This document shows, in pieces, positions 1 through 8,287 of a DNA stretch of 64,000 nucleotides. The stretch covers positions 1 through 64,000 of the forward strand of contig CAWJFP010000012.1 of the NCBI GenBank assembly GCA_963842155.1, written 5' to 3'. This DNA is from CAWJFP01 sp963842155 (GTDB lineage Bacteria > Pseudomonadota > Alphaproteobacteria > JACZXZ01). A program made the translations under genes and the position numbers. How positions within the stretch are numbered: the first letter of the stretch is position 1; the number at the start of each line of letters is the position of its first letter. The notes under the pieces are model-generated. The model was not told the origin of the DNA. It was given only the letters and a program-made list of their open reading frames with translations, and searched no databases.

Positions 1-142
1 AGTGATAACCTTCCCGTTGACCCAACAGGCCGAAGATATCATGATGGGTGCTCCGTCGCCGGTCGACCCGGCGCGGCTGAAGGAGCTGCATCTCAAGCTC
101 GACCTGCCGGACGCCAAAAAAGCAGGCCCCAAAGAAGCTTAG
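1..142 (+). CDS. aspS: Aspartyl-tRNA synthetase, C-terminal end (partial)
   Basis: The window opens inside a gene. The frame starting at base 2 runs to a TAG at 140-142 and gives about 46 residues containing TFPLTQQAEDIMMGAPSPV and then LKELHLKL. This matches the conserved C-terminus of bacterial AspRS (xFPxxQQAxDLMxGAPSxVxxxQLxELHIxL). AspRS charges tRNA-Asp, or tRNA-Asp and tRNA-Asn in non-discriminating forms. The window also encodes GatCAB, which would convert mischarged Asp-tRNA-Asn or Glu-tRNA-Gln. Only the tail is visible, so nothing can be said about the active site. Confidence 0.85.
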   Translation, partial: VITFPLTQQAEDIMMGAPSPVDPARLKELHLKLDLPDAKKAGPKEA

Positions 143-191
143 GGCTGGCCGACAAAGGGGGAAGGGCAAACCCCGCTCTAGGATGCGACCG

Positions 192-215
192 GCCCGCATG
201 CCGTGGCGTGCGGGC
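192..215. terminator. Hairpin in the aspS-SPOR gene gap
   Basis: A perfect 7-bp stem (GCCCGCA at 192-198, TGCGGGC at 209-215) closes a 10-nt loop about 50 bp after aspS. No T-run follows, so it may be a weak or Rho-assisted terminator or only a local palindrome. The rest of the 143-339 gap is unusually A+T rich around 235-290. That is a plausible promoter area for the next gene, but I see no convincing -35/-10 pair. Confidence 0.3.
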
Positions 216-339
216 GCGCCGTCCTGAAAAATGCAGCAAATTCAACAAAAATCTTTTGTTTTCTTAAGCTATTGTTTTCTTACACCAAGGTGAGCAGAAT
301 GTTGCGGGCGGTAAGTCATTTCGCGAGGGGGCCCGGCTG

Positions 340-1554
340 GTGATCCCTAGATACCGCGTTGCGCTCTTGCTGGCTCCGACGGCGTTCCTGCTCTCGGGCT
401 GCTTCATTCCCATGGCCGTTTCGATCGCCTCCTACGGCTTCTCCGGCATCACCTATGCCTCCAATGGCAAGTCCTTGACGGACATGGCGATTTCGCAGGC
501 TTTGCAACAGGATTGCGCGACCTTCCGCGTCTTGGAGGTGGAATGGCCCTGCCGCGATTTCACGCCCGAGCAGCAGCGCGAGGCGGTGATCCAGGAATGG
601 CGCATGGCCGAGCGCGTCAAGGAGCGCGCCGCGCAATATGCCCGTTATCCGGCGCTTTACCAGGAGCCGCCGATCGAGCTGCCCGACAGGCCGATACCGC
701 ATAGCGTGATCGCTCAGGCCGATGCCGCCAAGGCGAAGGCCGAGCAGAAGATCATGCTCGCCGAGCTCAAGAAGAACGGCGGCAAGACCCTCGCCTCCGC
801 CGAGCCTGCTGCCGCCGAAGATCGATCGGATAGCGGCGCGGCGGACGCGCAGCCAGCCGAGCAATATGCCGCCGCCGACACGACCGCCGATCTCTCCGGT
901 GGCAGGCGTTCCAATGGCGCGGCCACGGGCGCGACGCCGGTCCAGCTCGCGGCGCTGCCGAGCCATAGCGCCGTCGCCGCGGCTCCGAGCCTCGCGGTCG
1001 CGGTGGATACGCGAAGAGCAGCCCCGGCCGTGCAGGCGGCGGCCGCCGAAAGGCCCGCGACGGCGCAATTCGCCGCTGCCGCCCGGCGCTCCGCCGCGGC
1101 CCCGGCGCCCTCCGCGACCCAGATGCTCGGCACGTCTCTTTCGTTCGACGGACAAGCGACGGACGGCTTGAGCGAGCTTCCCACCACCTTCGTTCCTCCG
1201 CTTGGACTGCTGGCCACGCCTCGCAAGAAGCCGCTGGTTACTGCCAAGGCCCCCGCCTCGGGCAGCGCCTACCTCGTCCTCGCGACCTATGAGAGCCGCG
1301 CGGGCGCCGAGCAGGCCATGACGAGCCTCGCCGGCATCGCGCTTCCCTTCGTCATCTCGCGCGCCGACAACCAGACGCAATATCGCCTGGTCAGCGGACC
1401 CTATGCCGAGAGCCAGATGCCGTTGGCCCGGAAGAGATTGGCCGCCGCGGGCTTCCGCGATGCGCGCCCCGTCGAGGCCTGCCACCGCGCGAGCGAGACG
1501 GATTGCGTTGCAATGGACAACCGTCAGCTCGCTCATCTCGCGGTCGGCCAATAG
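340..1554 (+). CDS. SPOR-domain lipoprotein
   Basis: A 404-residue exported lipoprotein. The N-terminus has a short charged segment, a hydrophobic stretch and a lipobox LSGC with the acylated Cys at residue 21. The middle (about residues 150-300) is low-complexity and Ala/Pro-rich, probably a periplasmic spacer. Residues about 306-385 (starting GSAYLVLATYES, then YRLVSGPY) fit a SPOR fold, which in known proteins binds denuded septal peptidoglycan. The start is GTG at 340, with the purine-rich GCGAGGGGG about 9 bases upstream. A role in cell division or envelope maintenance is inferred from the domain. The N-terminal 150 residues match nothing I can name. Confidence 0.75.
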   Translation: MIPRYRVALLLAPTAFLLSGCFIPMAVSIASYGFSGITYASNGKSLTDMAISQALQQDCATFRVLEVEWPCRDFTPEQQREAVIQEWRMAERVKERAAQYARYPALYQEPPIELPDRPIPHSVIAQADAAKAKAEQKIMLAELKKNGGKTLASAEPAAAEDRSDSGAADAQPAEQYAAADTTADLSGGRRSNGAATGATPVQLAALPSHSAVAAAPSLAVAVDTRRAAPAVQAAAAERPATAQFAAAARRSAAAPAPSATQMLGTSLSFDGQATDGLSELPTTFVPPLGLLATPRKKPLVTAKAPASGSAYLVLATYESRAGAEQAMTSLAGIALPFVISRADNQTQYRLVSGPYAESQMPLARKRLAAAGFRDARPVEACHRASETDCVAMDNRQLAHLAVGQ

Positions 1555-1627
1555 GCTCGATCCGACCGGCTCGATTCGACCGGGCGCCAATGCCCGGTCT
1601 GCCGCCGGGCGGAGGATCGAGCCTCCG

Positions 1628-2593
1628 CTAAACCAACCGGTCGCGGGGTGCTTTGCCGGCGAAATAAGCGTCGAGATTGTCGAGCGCGCGGAAACCCATG
1701 GCGTCCCTGGTACCCAGGGTCGCGCTGCCGAGATGGGGCAGCAGGAAGACATTGTCGAGCCCGACATAGCCCTGATTGATGCGCGGCTCGCCTTCGAAGA
1801 CATCGAGACCCGCCGCGCGCAGCCGTCCGCTCTTGAGCGCCGCGATGAGTGCCGCATCGTCGACGATGTTGCCCCGCGCGCTGTTCACCACGACCGCGTT
1901 CCGCCGCATGAGGGCGATGCGCCGCTCGTTCAGCCAATGGAAGGTCTCGGGCGTGGAGGGGCAGTTGATCGACAGAACGTCGATCTCCGGCAGCATGGCT
2001 TCGGCCTCCGCGTGATAGACGGCCCCCTGCTCGAGCTCGGGCGGCAGCCGGCGCTGATCGGCATAATGGATCTTCATGTCGAAGCCGCGCGCGCGCTTGG
2101 CCACGGCCTGGCCGATGCGCCCCATGCCGAGAATGCCCAGCGTGGCGCCCGTGACATCGACGCCGAGCATGAAATCGGGCGTCCAGGACGACCATTTCCC
2201 CGAGCGTACCAGCCGCTCGCCCTCGCTGGCGCGCCGCGCCGCCGCCAGCATCAGGAGCATCGCGACGTCGGCCGTCGAGGCCGTCAGAACCTCGGGCGTG
2301 TTGGTGACGACGATGCCGCGCGCCTTGGCCGCGTCGAGATCGATATGGTCGGTGCCGACCGAGTAGGTGGAGATGATCTTGACGGAGGCCGGCAGGCGCC
2401 CGATCGCCTCCCTGGTCAAGCTGTCGGTCGGGCAGGGCAGGAGACCCGCGCAGCCCTCGGCCAGGCTGACCAGCCGGGCGGTATCGTGGAGCTCGTCCTT
2501 CTCGTTGATGCGCGCGTCATAGTCCCGCCGCGCGCGCGCGATGACTTTGTCGGGCAGCTTCCGCGTGATGAGGATGGTCGGCTTCGCTGGCAT
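1628..2593 (-). CDS. D-isomer-specific 2-hydroxyacid dehydrogenase (glyoxylate/hydroxypyruvate reductase type)
   Basis: A 321-residue NAD(P)-dependent dehydrogenase of the GyaR/GhrB family, which reduces glyoxylate, hydroxypyruvate or related 2-oxoacids. The Rossmann glycine motif GMGRIG is present, followed by the three catalytic elements: Arg in NSARG, Glu in DVFEGEP and His in LLPHLGSAT. The ATG at 2593 (MPAKPT) is preferred because it fits the family's usual length. An in-frame extension to 2677 adds only Arg-rich, unconserved sequence. The gene converges on the SPOR gene and is divergent from eipB. The exact substrate cannot be read from sequence. Confidence 0.85.
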   Translation of the reverse strand: MPAKPTILITRKLPDKVIARARRDYDARINEKDELHDTARLVSLAEGCAGLLPCPTDSLTREAIGRLPASVKIISTYSVGTDHIDLDAAKARGIVVTNTPEVLTASTADVAMLLMLAAARRASEGERLVRSGKWSSWTPDFMLGVDVTGATLGILGMGRIGQAVAKRARGFDMKIHYADQRRLPPELEQGAVYHAEAEAMLPEIDVLSINCPSTPETFHWLNERRIALMRRNAVVVNSARGNIVDDAALIAALKSGRLRAAGLDVFEGEPRINQGYVGLDNVFLLPHLGSATLGTRDAMGFRALDNLDAYFAGKAPRDRLV

Positions 2594-2726
2594 GGATGGA
2601 CGCTCCGCATGATGTGGCCGGGCCCGGGCTCGCCAGCCGAGCGCGAGGCGCCATTCTATCCTTGCCCTGCGAGGCATGCCATAATCCGTCGCGGACCCGC
2701 CTTGCCGCCTCCACCGGGAGCCATCG

Positions 2727-3521
2727 ATGCCGCGAACGACGCTTGCCGTCCTGGCCTTGCTGCTCTGTTGCCTGCCCGGCTTGACGGGAGCGGCGGAGCT
2801 CGTGCCGCACCACGCCTTCTATGTGCTCAATCTCAGCAACAAACGCGCGTCGAGCGGCATCATCGAGGCGAACGGCGGCATGGCGATCGAGGTATCGGAG
2901 AGCTGCGACGCCTGGATCACGAAACAGCGGCTCAGGCTCCGCATCCTGCGCGACGAGGGCGACGAGGTGGTGACCGACGACAGCTTCACCAGCTGGGAAT
3001 CGAAGGACGGCCAGCGCTATCGCTTCAGTACTCGCAACAAGCTGAGCGGCGACAAGGACGAGAACCTGCGCGGCGAGGCGGAAATCCGGCCCCATGGCGG
3101 CGCCGGGGTGGCCAACTTCACCTTGCCGGAGCGCAAGAAGATCGCCCTGCCGAAGGGCACGCTTCTGCCGACGGCCCATGTCTCGGCGTTGCTGGACGCC
3201 GCGCACGCGGGCACGCATATCTTCCGTCGCGTCGTCTTCGACGGCTCGACGCTCGACGGGCCCGACGAGATCAATGTGGTGATCGGGCGCCCGGTGCCGC
3301 TCGAGAAGCTGCCGGGCCTCGACAAGATGCTGGGCAAGCCGAGCTGGCCGACCCGCTGGGCCTTCTTCCCGGTCAGCAGCACGGACGCGGCGCCGGACTA
3401 CGAGATCTCCATGCGTATGCTCGATGACGGCGTGGTCGCCGACGTCGGGCTGGTGTACGAGGATTTCGAGGTCCGCGGCCTGATCCAGTTTTTCGAGGCC
3501 TTGCCGCACCCGAAATGCTAG
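2727..3521 (+). CDS. eipB: EipB-family periplasmic envelope-integrity protein (DUF1849)
   Basis: A 264-residue protein with a signal peptide (hydrophobic core about residues 6-20, likely cleavage after TGAA). The mature part has the DUF1849 pattern: HHAFY near the start, then a series of beta-strand-like segments. Two cysteines remain in the mature protein, Cys60 (SESCDAW) and the terminal Cys264. In Brucella EipB one cysteine near the N-terminus and one near the C-terminus form a disulfide, so this layout fits. The family is known in alphaproteobacteria and supports cell-envelope integrity. The ATG at 2727 has GGGAG 6 bases upstream. Confidence 0.8.
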   Translation: MPRTTLAVLALLLCCLPGLTGAAELVPHHAFYVLNLSNKRASSGIIEANGGMAIEVSESCDAWITKQRLRLRILRDEGDEVVTDDSFTSWESKDGQRYRFSTRNKLSGDKDENLRGEAEIRPHGGAGVANFTLPERKKIALPKGTLLPTAHVSALLDAAHAGTHIFRRVVFDGSTLDGPDEINVVIGRPVPLEKLPGLDKMLGKPSWPTRWAFFPVSSTDAAPDYEISMRMLDDGVVADVGLVYEDFEVRGLIQFFEALPHPKC

Positions 3522-3523
3522 AG

Positions 3524-3620
3524 CGACATCCGCTCACGCGGAATCGCTTTAGCATATCCTGCCTCCGGCCGCTCAAGCGCCGCACGGGCTTGTCGCGTTT
3601 CCACTTGATGTGAAAACGCT
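3524..3620. repeat. Palindromic intergenic element between eipB and dinB
   Basis: The gap between two convergent genes is filled by symmetrical sequence. GCGACATCCGC and GCGGAATCGC lie at one end, and the other end reads, on the minus strand, AGAGCGTTTTCACATCAAG. I remember very similar AGAGCG...TTTTCACATCAAGTGGAAACG sequences as abundant intergenic repeats in Rhizobiales genomes. Its function is unknown; it may also act as a bidirectional terminator. No coding potential is seen. Confidence 0.5.
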
Positions 3621-4967
3621 CTAGCTGCGCGGATGCCGCCGCGCCTCCTTGCCACGCGACGGTGATGTCCTTGTTCTGTCGCGCGGCCCGGCGGTTTTGG
3701 GCGCGAAGCCGCGGCCCTTGACGATGGCGTCCTCGCCATGGCGCGTGCGAACCGCGTCGATCGCGCGCTCGACCTGCGCTCTTCGGCCCGCCTGGGGATC
3801 GAGCAGGTCGGGCTGGTCGCCGTCGCCCGCCGCTACGATGCCGCCCGCGCCGATGCCGATGAGACGATAGCGCAGCCCCCGCGCCTCGCCCTCGAGCAAC
3901 GGGAGCGCCGCGCGAAACAGGCTCTCGGCAAGCTGGGTAGGCGCGGGGAGCTGGCGGCTGCGCGTCAGCAAGCGGAACTCGCCCGTCTTGAGCTTGAGCG
4001 TGATCGTGCCGCCGGCGAGGCCGGCGCGCTTGAGCCGCGCCGCCACCTTCTCGCAGAGCGGCCAGAGCTCGCCGCGAAGCGCCTCGAGGCCGGCGATGTC
4101 CGTTTCGAAGGTCGTCTCGGCCGAGACGCTCTTGGCGGCGGAGAGCGGCTCTACGGCGCGCATGTCCTCCCCGCGCGCGAAATGCGCGAGGCGGACGCCG
4201 ATCGCGCCATAGCGCGCGACGAGCGCGGCTTCCTCCATCGCCGCGAGCTGCCCGATCTGCGTGATGCCGTCGCCCGCCAGCCGCTTTTGCAGGACCTTGC
4301 CCACGCCCCAGATGAGGCCCACCGGCTGAACGGCGAGGAAGCTCGGCGCCTCGACCCGGCCGATCACCGAGAAGCCGCGCGGCTTGTCGAGATCTGAAGC
4401 GACCTTGGCGAGAAACTTGTTGTAGCTGAGCCCGATCGAAACGGTGATGCCCAGCTCGCGCTCGATGCGGGCGGCGAGAAGGGCGAGCGTGCGGGCGGGG
4501 CTGCCGTGATGGAGCCGCTCGGTGCCGGAGAGGTCGAGGAAGGCCTCGTCGATCGAGAGCGGCTCGACCAGCGGCGTGGTCTCGAGCATGAGCCGCCGCA
4601 CCTCCTGGCCGGCCGCGCGGTATTTCCGCATGTCGGGAGGGATCACCACCGCCTCGGGACAGGCCTTGAGCGCCTTGAACATCGGCATTGCCGAGCGCAC
4701 GCCGTAGATGCGCGCCACATAGCAGGCAGCGGCCACCACGCCGCGCCGCCCGCCGCCGACGATCACCGGCCGGTCGCGCAAGCGCGGATCGTCGCGCTTC
4801 TCGACGCTCGCATAGAAAGCGTCGCAATCGATATGGGCGATCGAGAGCGCGTTCAGCTCCGGATGACGGAGAAGGCGCGGCGAGCCGCAAGCGGGACAAC
4901 GTCCCGCCAAGACGCCCGCCGGCTCGGGGACGGGCCGGGCGCAATCGCGGCAGAGCGCCGCAGTCAT
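3621..4967 (-). CDS. dinB: DNA polymerase IV with N-terminal Cys4 motif
   Basis: A 448-residue Y-family translesion polymerase. The catalytic motifs HIDCDAFYASVE and SIDEAFLDLS carry the acidic metal ligands, followed by thumb (GVGKVLQKRL) and little-finger regions. An extra N-terminal segment has CxxC at residues 6/9 and 24/27, a probable zinc ribbon absent from E. coli DinB. The C-terminus is basic and disordered, and no clear beta-clamp peptide was recognised. The start ATG at 4967 overlaps the stop of the upstream ROK gene by 4 bases, so the two are probably translationally coupled. The role is error-prone bypass synthesis. Confidence 0.9.
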   Translation of the reverse strand: MTAALCRDCARPVPEPAGVLAGRCPACGSPRLLRHPELNALSIAHIDCDAFYASVEKRDDPRLRDRPVIVGGGRRGVVAAACYVARIYGVRSAMPMFKALKACPEAVVIPPDMRKYRAAGQEVRRLMLETTPLVEPLSIDEAFLDLSGTERLHHGSPARTLALLAARIERELGITVSIGLSYNKFLAKVASDLDKPRGFSVIGRVEAPSFLAVQPVGLIWGVGKVLQKRLAGDGITQIGQLAAMEEAALVARYGAIGVRLAHFARGEDMRAVEPLSAAKSVSAETTFETDIAGLEALRGELWPLCEKVAARLKRAGLAGGTITLKLKTGEFRLLTRSRQLPAPTQLAESLFRAALPLLEGEARGLRYRLIGIGAGGIVAAGDGDQPDLLDPQAGRRAQVERAIDAVRTRHGEDAIVKGRGFAPKTAGPRDRTRTSPSRGKEARRHPRS

Positions 4968-5881
4968 GTCGTCTCCTCCAGCGGCCAAAGCCAGGCGGCG
5001 CCGCGGACGCCGCTGGAGGCGCCATGCCGGGCCGGCCGCAACGCCGTCTCCACCCGGTCGGAGAAGATATGCCGGCCCCAAAGCGGCGGGACCCGCTCAT
5101 AGAGCCGCGCGATGCGCGAGAGGCCGCCGCCCAGCACGATCACCTCGGGGTCGAGCAGGTTGATCACCGCGGCAAGCGCGCGGGCGAGTCGCTCCTCATA
5201 ACGCCCGAGCGTCGCCGCGGCGGCCGCGTCGCCGGCGTTGGCGGCGGCCGCGATCTCCTCGCCTGCGAGGGCCTGTCCGGACGCCCGCGCATGATCGCGC
5301 TCCAGCGCCGGGCCCGAGAGGAAGGTCTCGATGCAGCCGCGGCGCCCGCAATAGCAAAGCGGGCCGGGCCGCTCGTCGTCCTCGGGCGCCGGCAGCGGGT
5401 TGTGGCCCCATTCACCGGCGATCTCGTCCCGGCCGGTCCAGAGCCTGCCATGGACGTGGATGCCGCCTCCCACGCCGGTGCCGAGGATGACCCCGAAGAC
5501 GCAGAGCGCACCCGCCGCGGCGCCGTCCACCGCCTCGCTCAAGGTGAGACAGTTGGCGTCGTTGGCGAGGCGCACCGGGCGGCCGAGCGCCTCGGCCAGA
5601 TCGCGATCGAGCGGCCTGCCGTTGAGGATGGTCGAATTCGCGTTCTTGATCAGGCCGGTAGCCGGCGAGATGGCACCGGGCGTGCCGACGCCGACCGGGC
5701 AGCGCCGTCCCAGCTCGCCCTCGATGCTCTCGACGAGTCCGCGAATAGCCTCTATGGTGGCGCGGTAGTCGCTGGCGGGGGTTGGCACGCGCCGGCTGAC
5801 GAGCAGCCGGCCTGTTTCGCCGAGCGCCGCTGCCTCGATCTTGGTGCCACCCAGATCGACGCCGATGCGCAAGCGCTTCAC
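4964..5881 (-). CDS. ROK-family sugar kinase (fructokinase/N-acetylglucosamine kinase type)
   Basis: About 305 residues. The N-terminal phosphate-binding loop VDLGGTKI, the catalytic region around NDANC and the ROK zinc site (GHNPLP followed by CYCGRRGC and IETFLSGP) are all intact. The family phosphorylates fructose, mannose, glucose or GlcNAc with ATP, and the substrate cannot be decided here. GTG at 5881 is chosen as start because GAGAGG lies 8 bases upstream; TTG at 5884 is the alternative. It is the first gene of a pair with dinB, an association without an obvious functional link. Confidence 0.85.
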   Translation of the reverse strand: MKRLRIGVDLGGTKIEAAALGETGRLLVSRRVPTPASDYRATIEAIRGLVESIEGELGRRCPVGVGTPGAISPATGLIKNANSTILNGRPLDRDLAEALGRPVRLANDANCLTLSEAVDGAAAGALCVFGVILGTGVGGGIHVHGRLWTGRDEIAGEWGHNPLPAPEDDERPGPLCYCGRRGCIETFLSGPALERDHARASGQALAGEEIAAAANAGDAAAAATLGRYEERLARALAAVINLLDPEVIVLGGGLSRIARLYERVPPLWGRHIFSDRVETALRPARHGASSGVRGAAWLWPLEETT

Positions 5882-6106
5882 CAAGCGAACCTCTCTTCGG
5901 GCCGGGACTGCGGGCCCGGTTCGGCTAACGAAAAATTAACGAGCTGCCCCTACCCTGCTGATTGGGCGACGCGGAGTTCCCGGGCCGCCATGCCGCGACC
6001 ATAGGGTCGCCGGCCGTTGTCGGGCAAGCGTGCGGCGGGTGGTTCGACGCAGAGAGTGAAAGCAGGAGACCGCAATATGGGCGTTCGGCCGGAGTGGAAC
6101 GGGGCC

Positions 6107-6472
6107 ATGCCGAAGACGGTTTTGATCGTCGAGGACAATGAGCTCAATATGAAGCTCTTCCACGATCTGCTCGAGGCGCACGGCTATCGGACGCTGCAGA
6201 CCAGGGATGGCCTCGAGGCGCTCAAGCTCGCGCGCGAACACCATCCGGACCTCATACTCATGGACATACAGCTACCGGAAGTCTCCGGCCTCGAGATCAC
6301 CAAATGGATCAAGGAGGACGACAAGCTGCGCGCAATCCCCGTCATCGCCGTGACGGCGTTCGCCATGAAGGGGGACGAGGAGAAGATTCGCAAGGGCGGC
6401 TGCGAAGCCTATATCGCCAAGCCGATCTCCGTGCAGAAGTTCCTGGAGACGGTAGGACGATTCCTAGGCTAG
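6107..6472 (+). CDS. divK: Single-domain response regulator DivK
   Basis: A 121-residue stand-alone receiver domain. The acidic pair (VEDNE, residues 9-10), the phosphoacceptor Asp53 in LILMDIQLP, the Thr in VTAFAM and the Lys in YIAKPIS are all present. The opening VLIVEDNELNMKLFHDLLE is very close to Caulobacter DivK, which controls asymmetric division through the PleC/DivJ kinases and CtrA. The ATG at 6107 gives the family's usual N-terminus. An in-frame ATG at 6077 has the better ribosome site (AGGAG, 8 bases) and would add 10 residues. It precedes pleD by 46 bp, as in other alphaproteobacteria. Confidence 0.92.
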   Translation: MPKTVLIVEDNELNMKLFHDLLEAHGYRTLQTRDGLEALKLAREHHPDLILMDIQLPEVSGLEITKWIKEDDKLRAIPVIAVTAFAMKGDEEKIRKGGCEAYIAKPISVQKFLETVGRFLG

Positions 6473-6518
6473 AATTGCCGCTCGGCGCCACGCCTCTTTA
6501 GCAAAGCATGTCCGCATC

Positions 6519-7946
6519 ATGTCCGCCCGCGTTTTGGTTGTCGACGACATCCTGCCGAACGTCAAACTGCTCGAAGCCAAGCTGACGAGCGAGTATTTCG
6601 ACGTCGTCTCGGCCACGGACGGCGCCTCGGCGCTCGACATCATCCGCAGCCAGGCGCCCGACATCGTGCTGCTCGACGTGATGATGCCGGGGATGGACGG
6701 CTTCGAGGTCTGCCGTCGGATCAAGGCCGATCCCAAGATGCAGCATATTCCCGTCGTCATGGTCACGGCACTCTCCGACGTGCAGGATCGCGTGCGCGGG
6801 CTCGAGGCAGGTGCTGACGACTTCCTCACCAAGCCGGTGAAGGACCTGGCCTTGTTCGCGCGCGTGCGCTCGCTCGCGCGCCTCAAGATGCTGACCGACG
6901 AATGGCGCATGCGCGCGGCGACGGGCGAGCAGCTCGGCGCGCTGCAGAACGAGAGCAACGCCAACGAGGTGAGCGCCGCGAACGCCTCGGTGCTGCTGAT
7001 CGACAACAACCCGAACAACCTGCGCCGCGTTCAGGAGACGATCACGGGCGCAGGCCATTCGCTCGTCACCGTCAATGTGAGCGACGATCCGATGCACCGC
7101 GCGCTGCAGGGCGATTTCGACCTCATCATCGTCAACCTGCATCTCGCCGGCTATGACGGGCTCAGGCTCTGCTCGCAGTTCCGCTCGCAGGAGCTGACGC
7201 GGCAGACCCCGATCCTGCTCCTGATCGAGAACGAGGACACGGTGCGGCTCGCCAAGGGGCTCGATCTCGGCGTCAACGACTACGTCGTCGCGCCGATCGA
7301 CCGCAACGAGCTCCTGGCGCGCGCCCATACGCAGATCCGGCGCAAGCGCTACCAGGACATGCTGCGCGCGAGCTTCCAGCGCAGCCTGTCGCTCGCGCTG
7401 ACCGACAGCCTGACGGGGCTTTACAACCGCCGCTATCTCGAAGCGCATCTCGGCACCTTGATGAGCCGCGTGCTGGAGGGCGGCAAGCCCTTCGCGCTGC
7501 TTATGGTGGACATCGATTTCTTCAAGGCGGTGAACGACAATTACGGTCATGCCGTGGGCGACGAGGTGCTGCGCGAGCTGGCCGACCGGCTCGTCCACAG
7601 CGTGCGCAATTTCGATCTGGTGGCGCGGATCGGCGGCGAGGAGTTCGTCGTGGTGATGCCCGATGCCTCGACCGAGGTCGCCGCCGCCGTCGCCGAGCGA
7701 CTTTGCCAGCGGGTCGGGCGCAAGCCCTTCACCGTCTCCCATCCCGTGGGCCGCATCGAGCTCACCATCAGCATCGGCTGCGCCACGGCGAGCGGGGAGA
7801 GCGAGCGGCCCGACAGCCTGCTGCGTCGCGCCGACGAGGCGCTTTACATGGCGAAGCGCGGCGGGCGCAACCAGGTGGTGGTCGCCGCGGGCGACAGGGC
7901 GCCAAGCGAGGTTCCCGTCGCGGCCAAGCAGAAGGCGGCAAGCTGA
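6519..7946 (+). CDS. pleD: Diguanylate cyclase response regulator PleD
   Basis: A 475-residue protein with REC-REC-GGDEF architecture. The first receiver has Asp53 (IVLLDVMMPG). The second, about residues 153-275, lacks the usual acidic pair and serves as an adaptor in the known family. The GGDEF domain carries the active-site GGEEF near residues 371-375. An RxxD inhibitory site (RNFD) lies five residues before it, so product inhibition by c-di-GMP is expected. Caulobacter PleD makes c-di-GMP at the stalked pole to drive the motile-to-sessile switch. It is probably co-transcribed with divK, and a strong terminator follows. Confidence 0.93.
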   Translation: MSARVLVVDDILPNVKLLEAKLTSEYFDVVSATDGASALDIIRSQAPDIVLLDVMMPGMDGFEVCRRIKADPKMQHIPVVMVTALSDVQDRVRGLEAGADDFLTKPVKDLALFARVRSLARLKMLTDEWRMRAATGEQLGALQNESNANEVSAANASVLLIDNNPNNLRRVQETITGAGHSLVTVNVSDDPMHRALQGDFDLIIVNLHLAGYDGLRLCSQFRSQELTRQTPILLLIENEDTVRLAKGLDLGVNDYVVAPIDRNELLARAHTQIRRKRYQDMLRASFQRSLSLALTDSLTGLYNRRYLEAHLGTLMSRVLEGGKPFALLMVDIDFFKAVNDNYGHAVGDEVLRELADRLVHSVRNFDLVARIGGEEFVVVMPDASTEVAAAVAERLCQRVGRKPFTVSHPVGRIELTISIGCATASGESERPDSLLRRADEALYMAKRGGRNQVVVAAGDRAPSEVPVAAKQKAAS

Positions 7947-7977
7947 GGCCGGCACTTTCGCGCGTCACAAAAGCATG

Positions 7978-8002
7978 AAGGCCGCCCGAAGGCGGCCTTT
8001 TT
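7978..8002 (+). terminator. Intrinsic terminator after pleD
   Basis: A perfect 9-bp stem (AAGGCCGCC / GGCGGCCTT) closes a CGAA tetraloop and is followed by five T residues at 7998-8002. It lies 32 bp after the pleD stop and between pleD and the convergent rpmG. On the opposite strand a TTTT run lies a few bases beyond the stem, so it may also stop rpmG transcripts. Confidence 0.85.
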
Positions 8003-8029
8003 CGTCGCGGGAGGCGGCTTGGGCCGGCG

Positions 8030-8197
8030 CTATTTCAGCTTGGTCTCCTTGAAGAGCACATGCTTCCGCGCGACCGGGTCGTATTTCTTCAGCGCGAGCT
8101 TCTCGGTCTGCTTCCGCGCGTTCTTCTTCGCGACATAGAAGAAGCCCGTATCGGCGGAGCTCTGCAGCTTGATCAGAACGCTGTTGGGCTTGGCCAT
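8030..8197 (-). CDS. rpmG: 50S ribosomal protein L33
   Basis: A 55-residue basic protein beginning MAKPNSVLIKLQSS and containing GFFYVAKKNARKQ, then KKYDPVARKHVLFKETKLK. This is the typical L33 without the zinc-binding CxxC pairs (the C-minus form common in proteobacteria). It binds 23S rRNA near the E site. AAGGA lies upstream of the ATG at 8197. Its place beside pleD is a familiar alphaproteobacterial arrangement. Confidence 0.95.
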   Translation of the reverse strand: MAKPNSVLIKLQSSADTGFFYVAKKNARKQTEKLALKKYDPVARKHVLFKETKLK

Positions 8198-8287
8198 GGC
8201 AGGAAATCCTTGTGCGGCGGAACGGGAGCGGGCCTGACCATAGCGGCTCCGCCGCTCGTGTCAACATGCGGTCGTTGCGGCGCCGCC

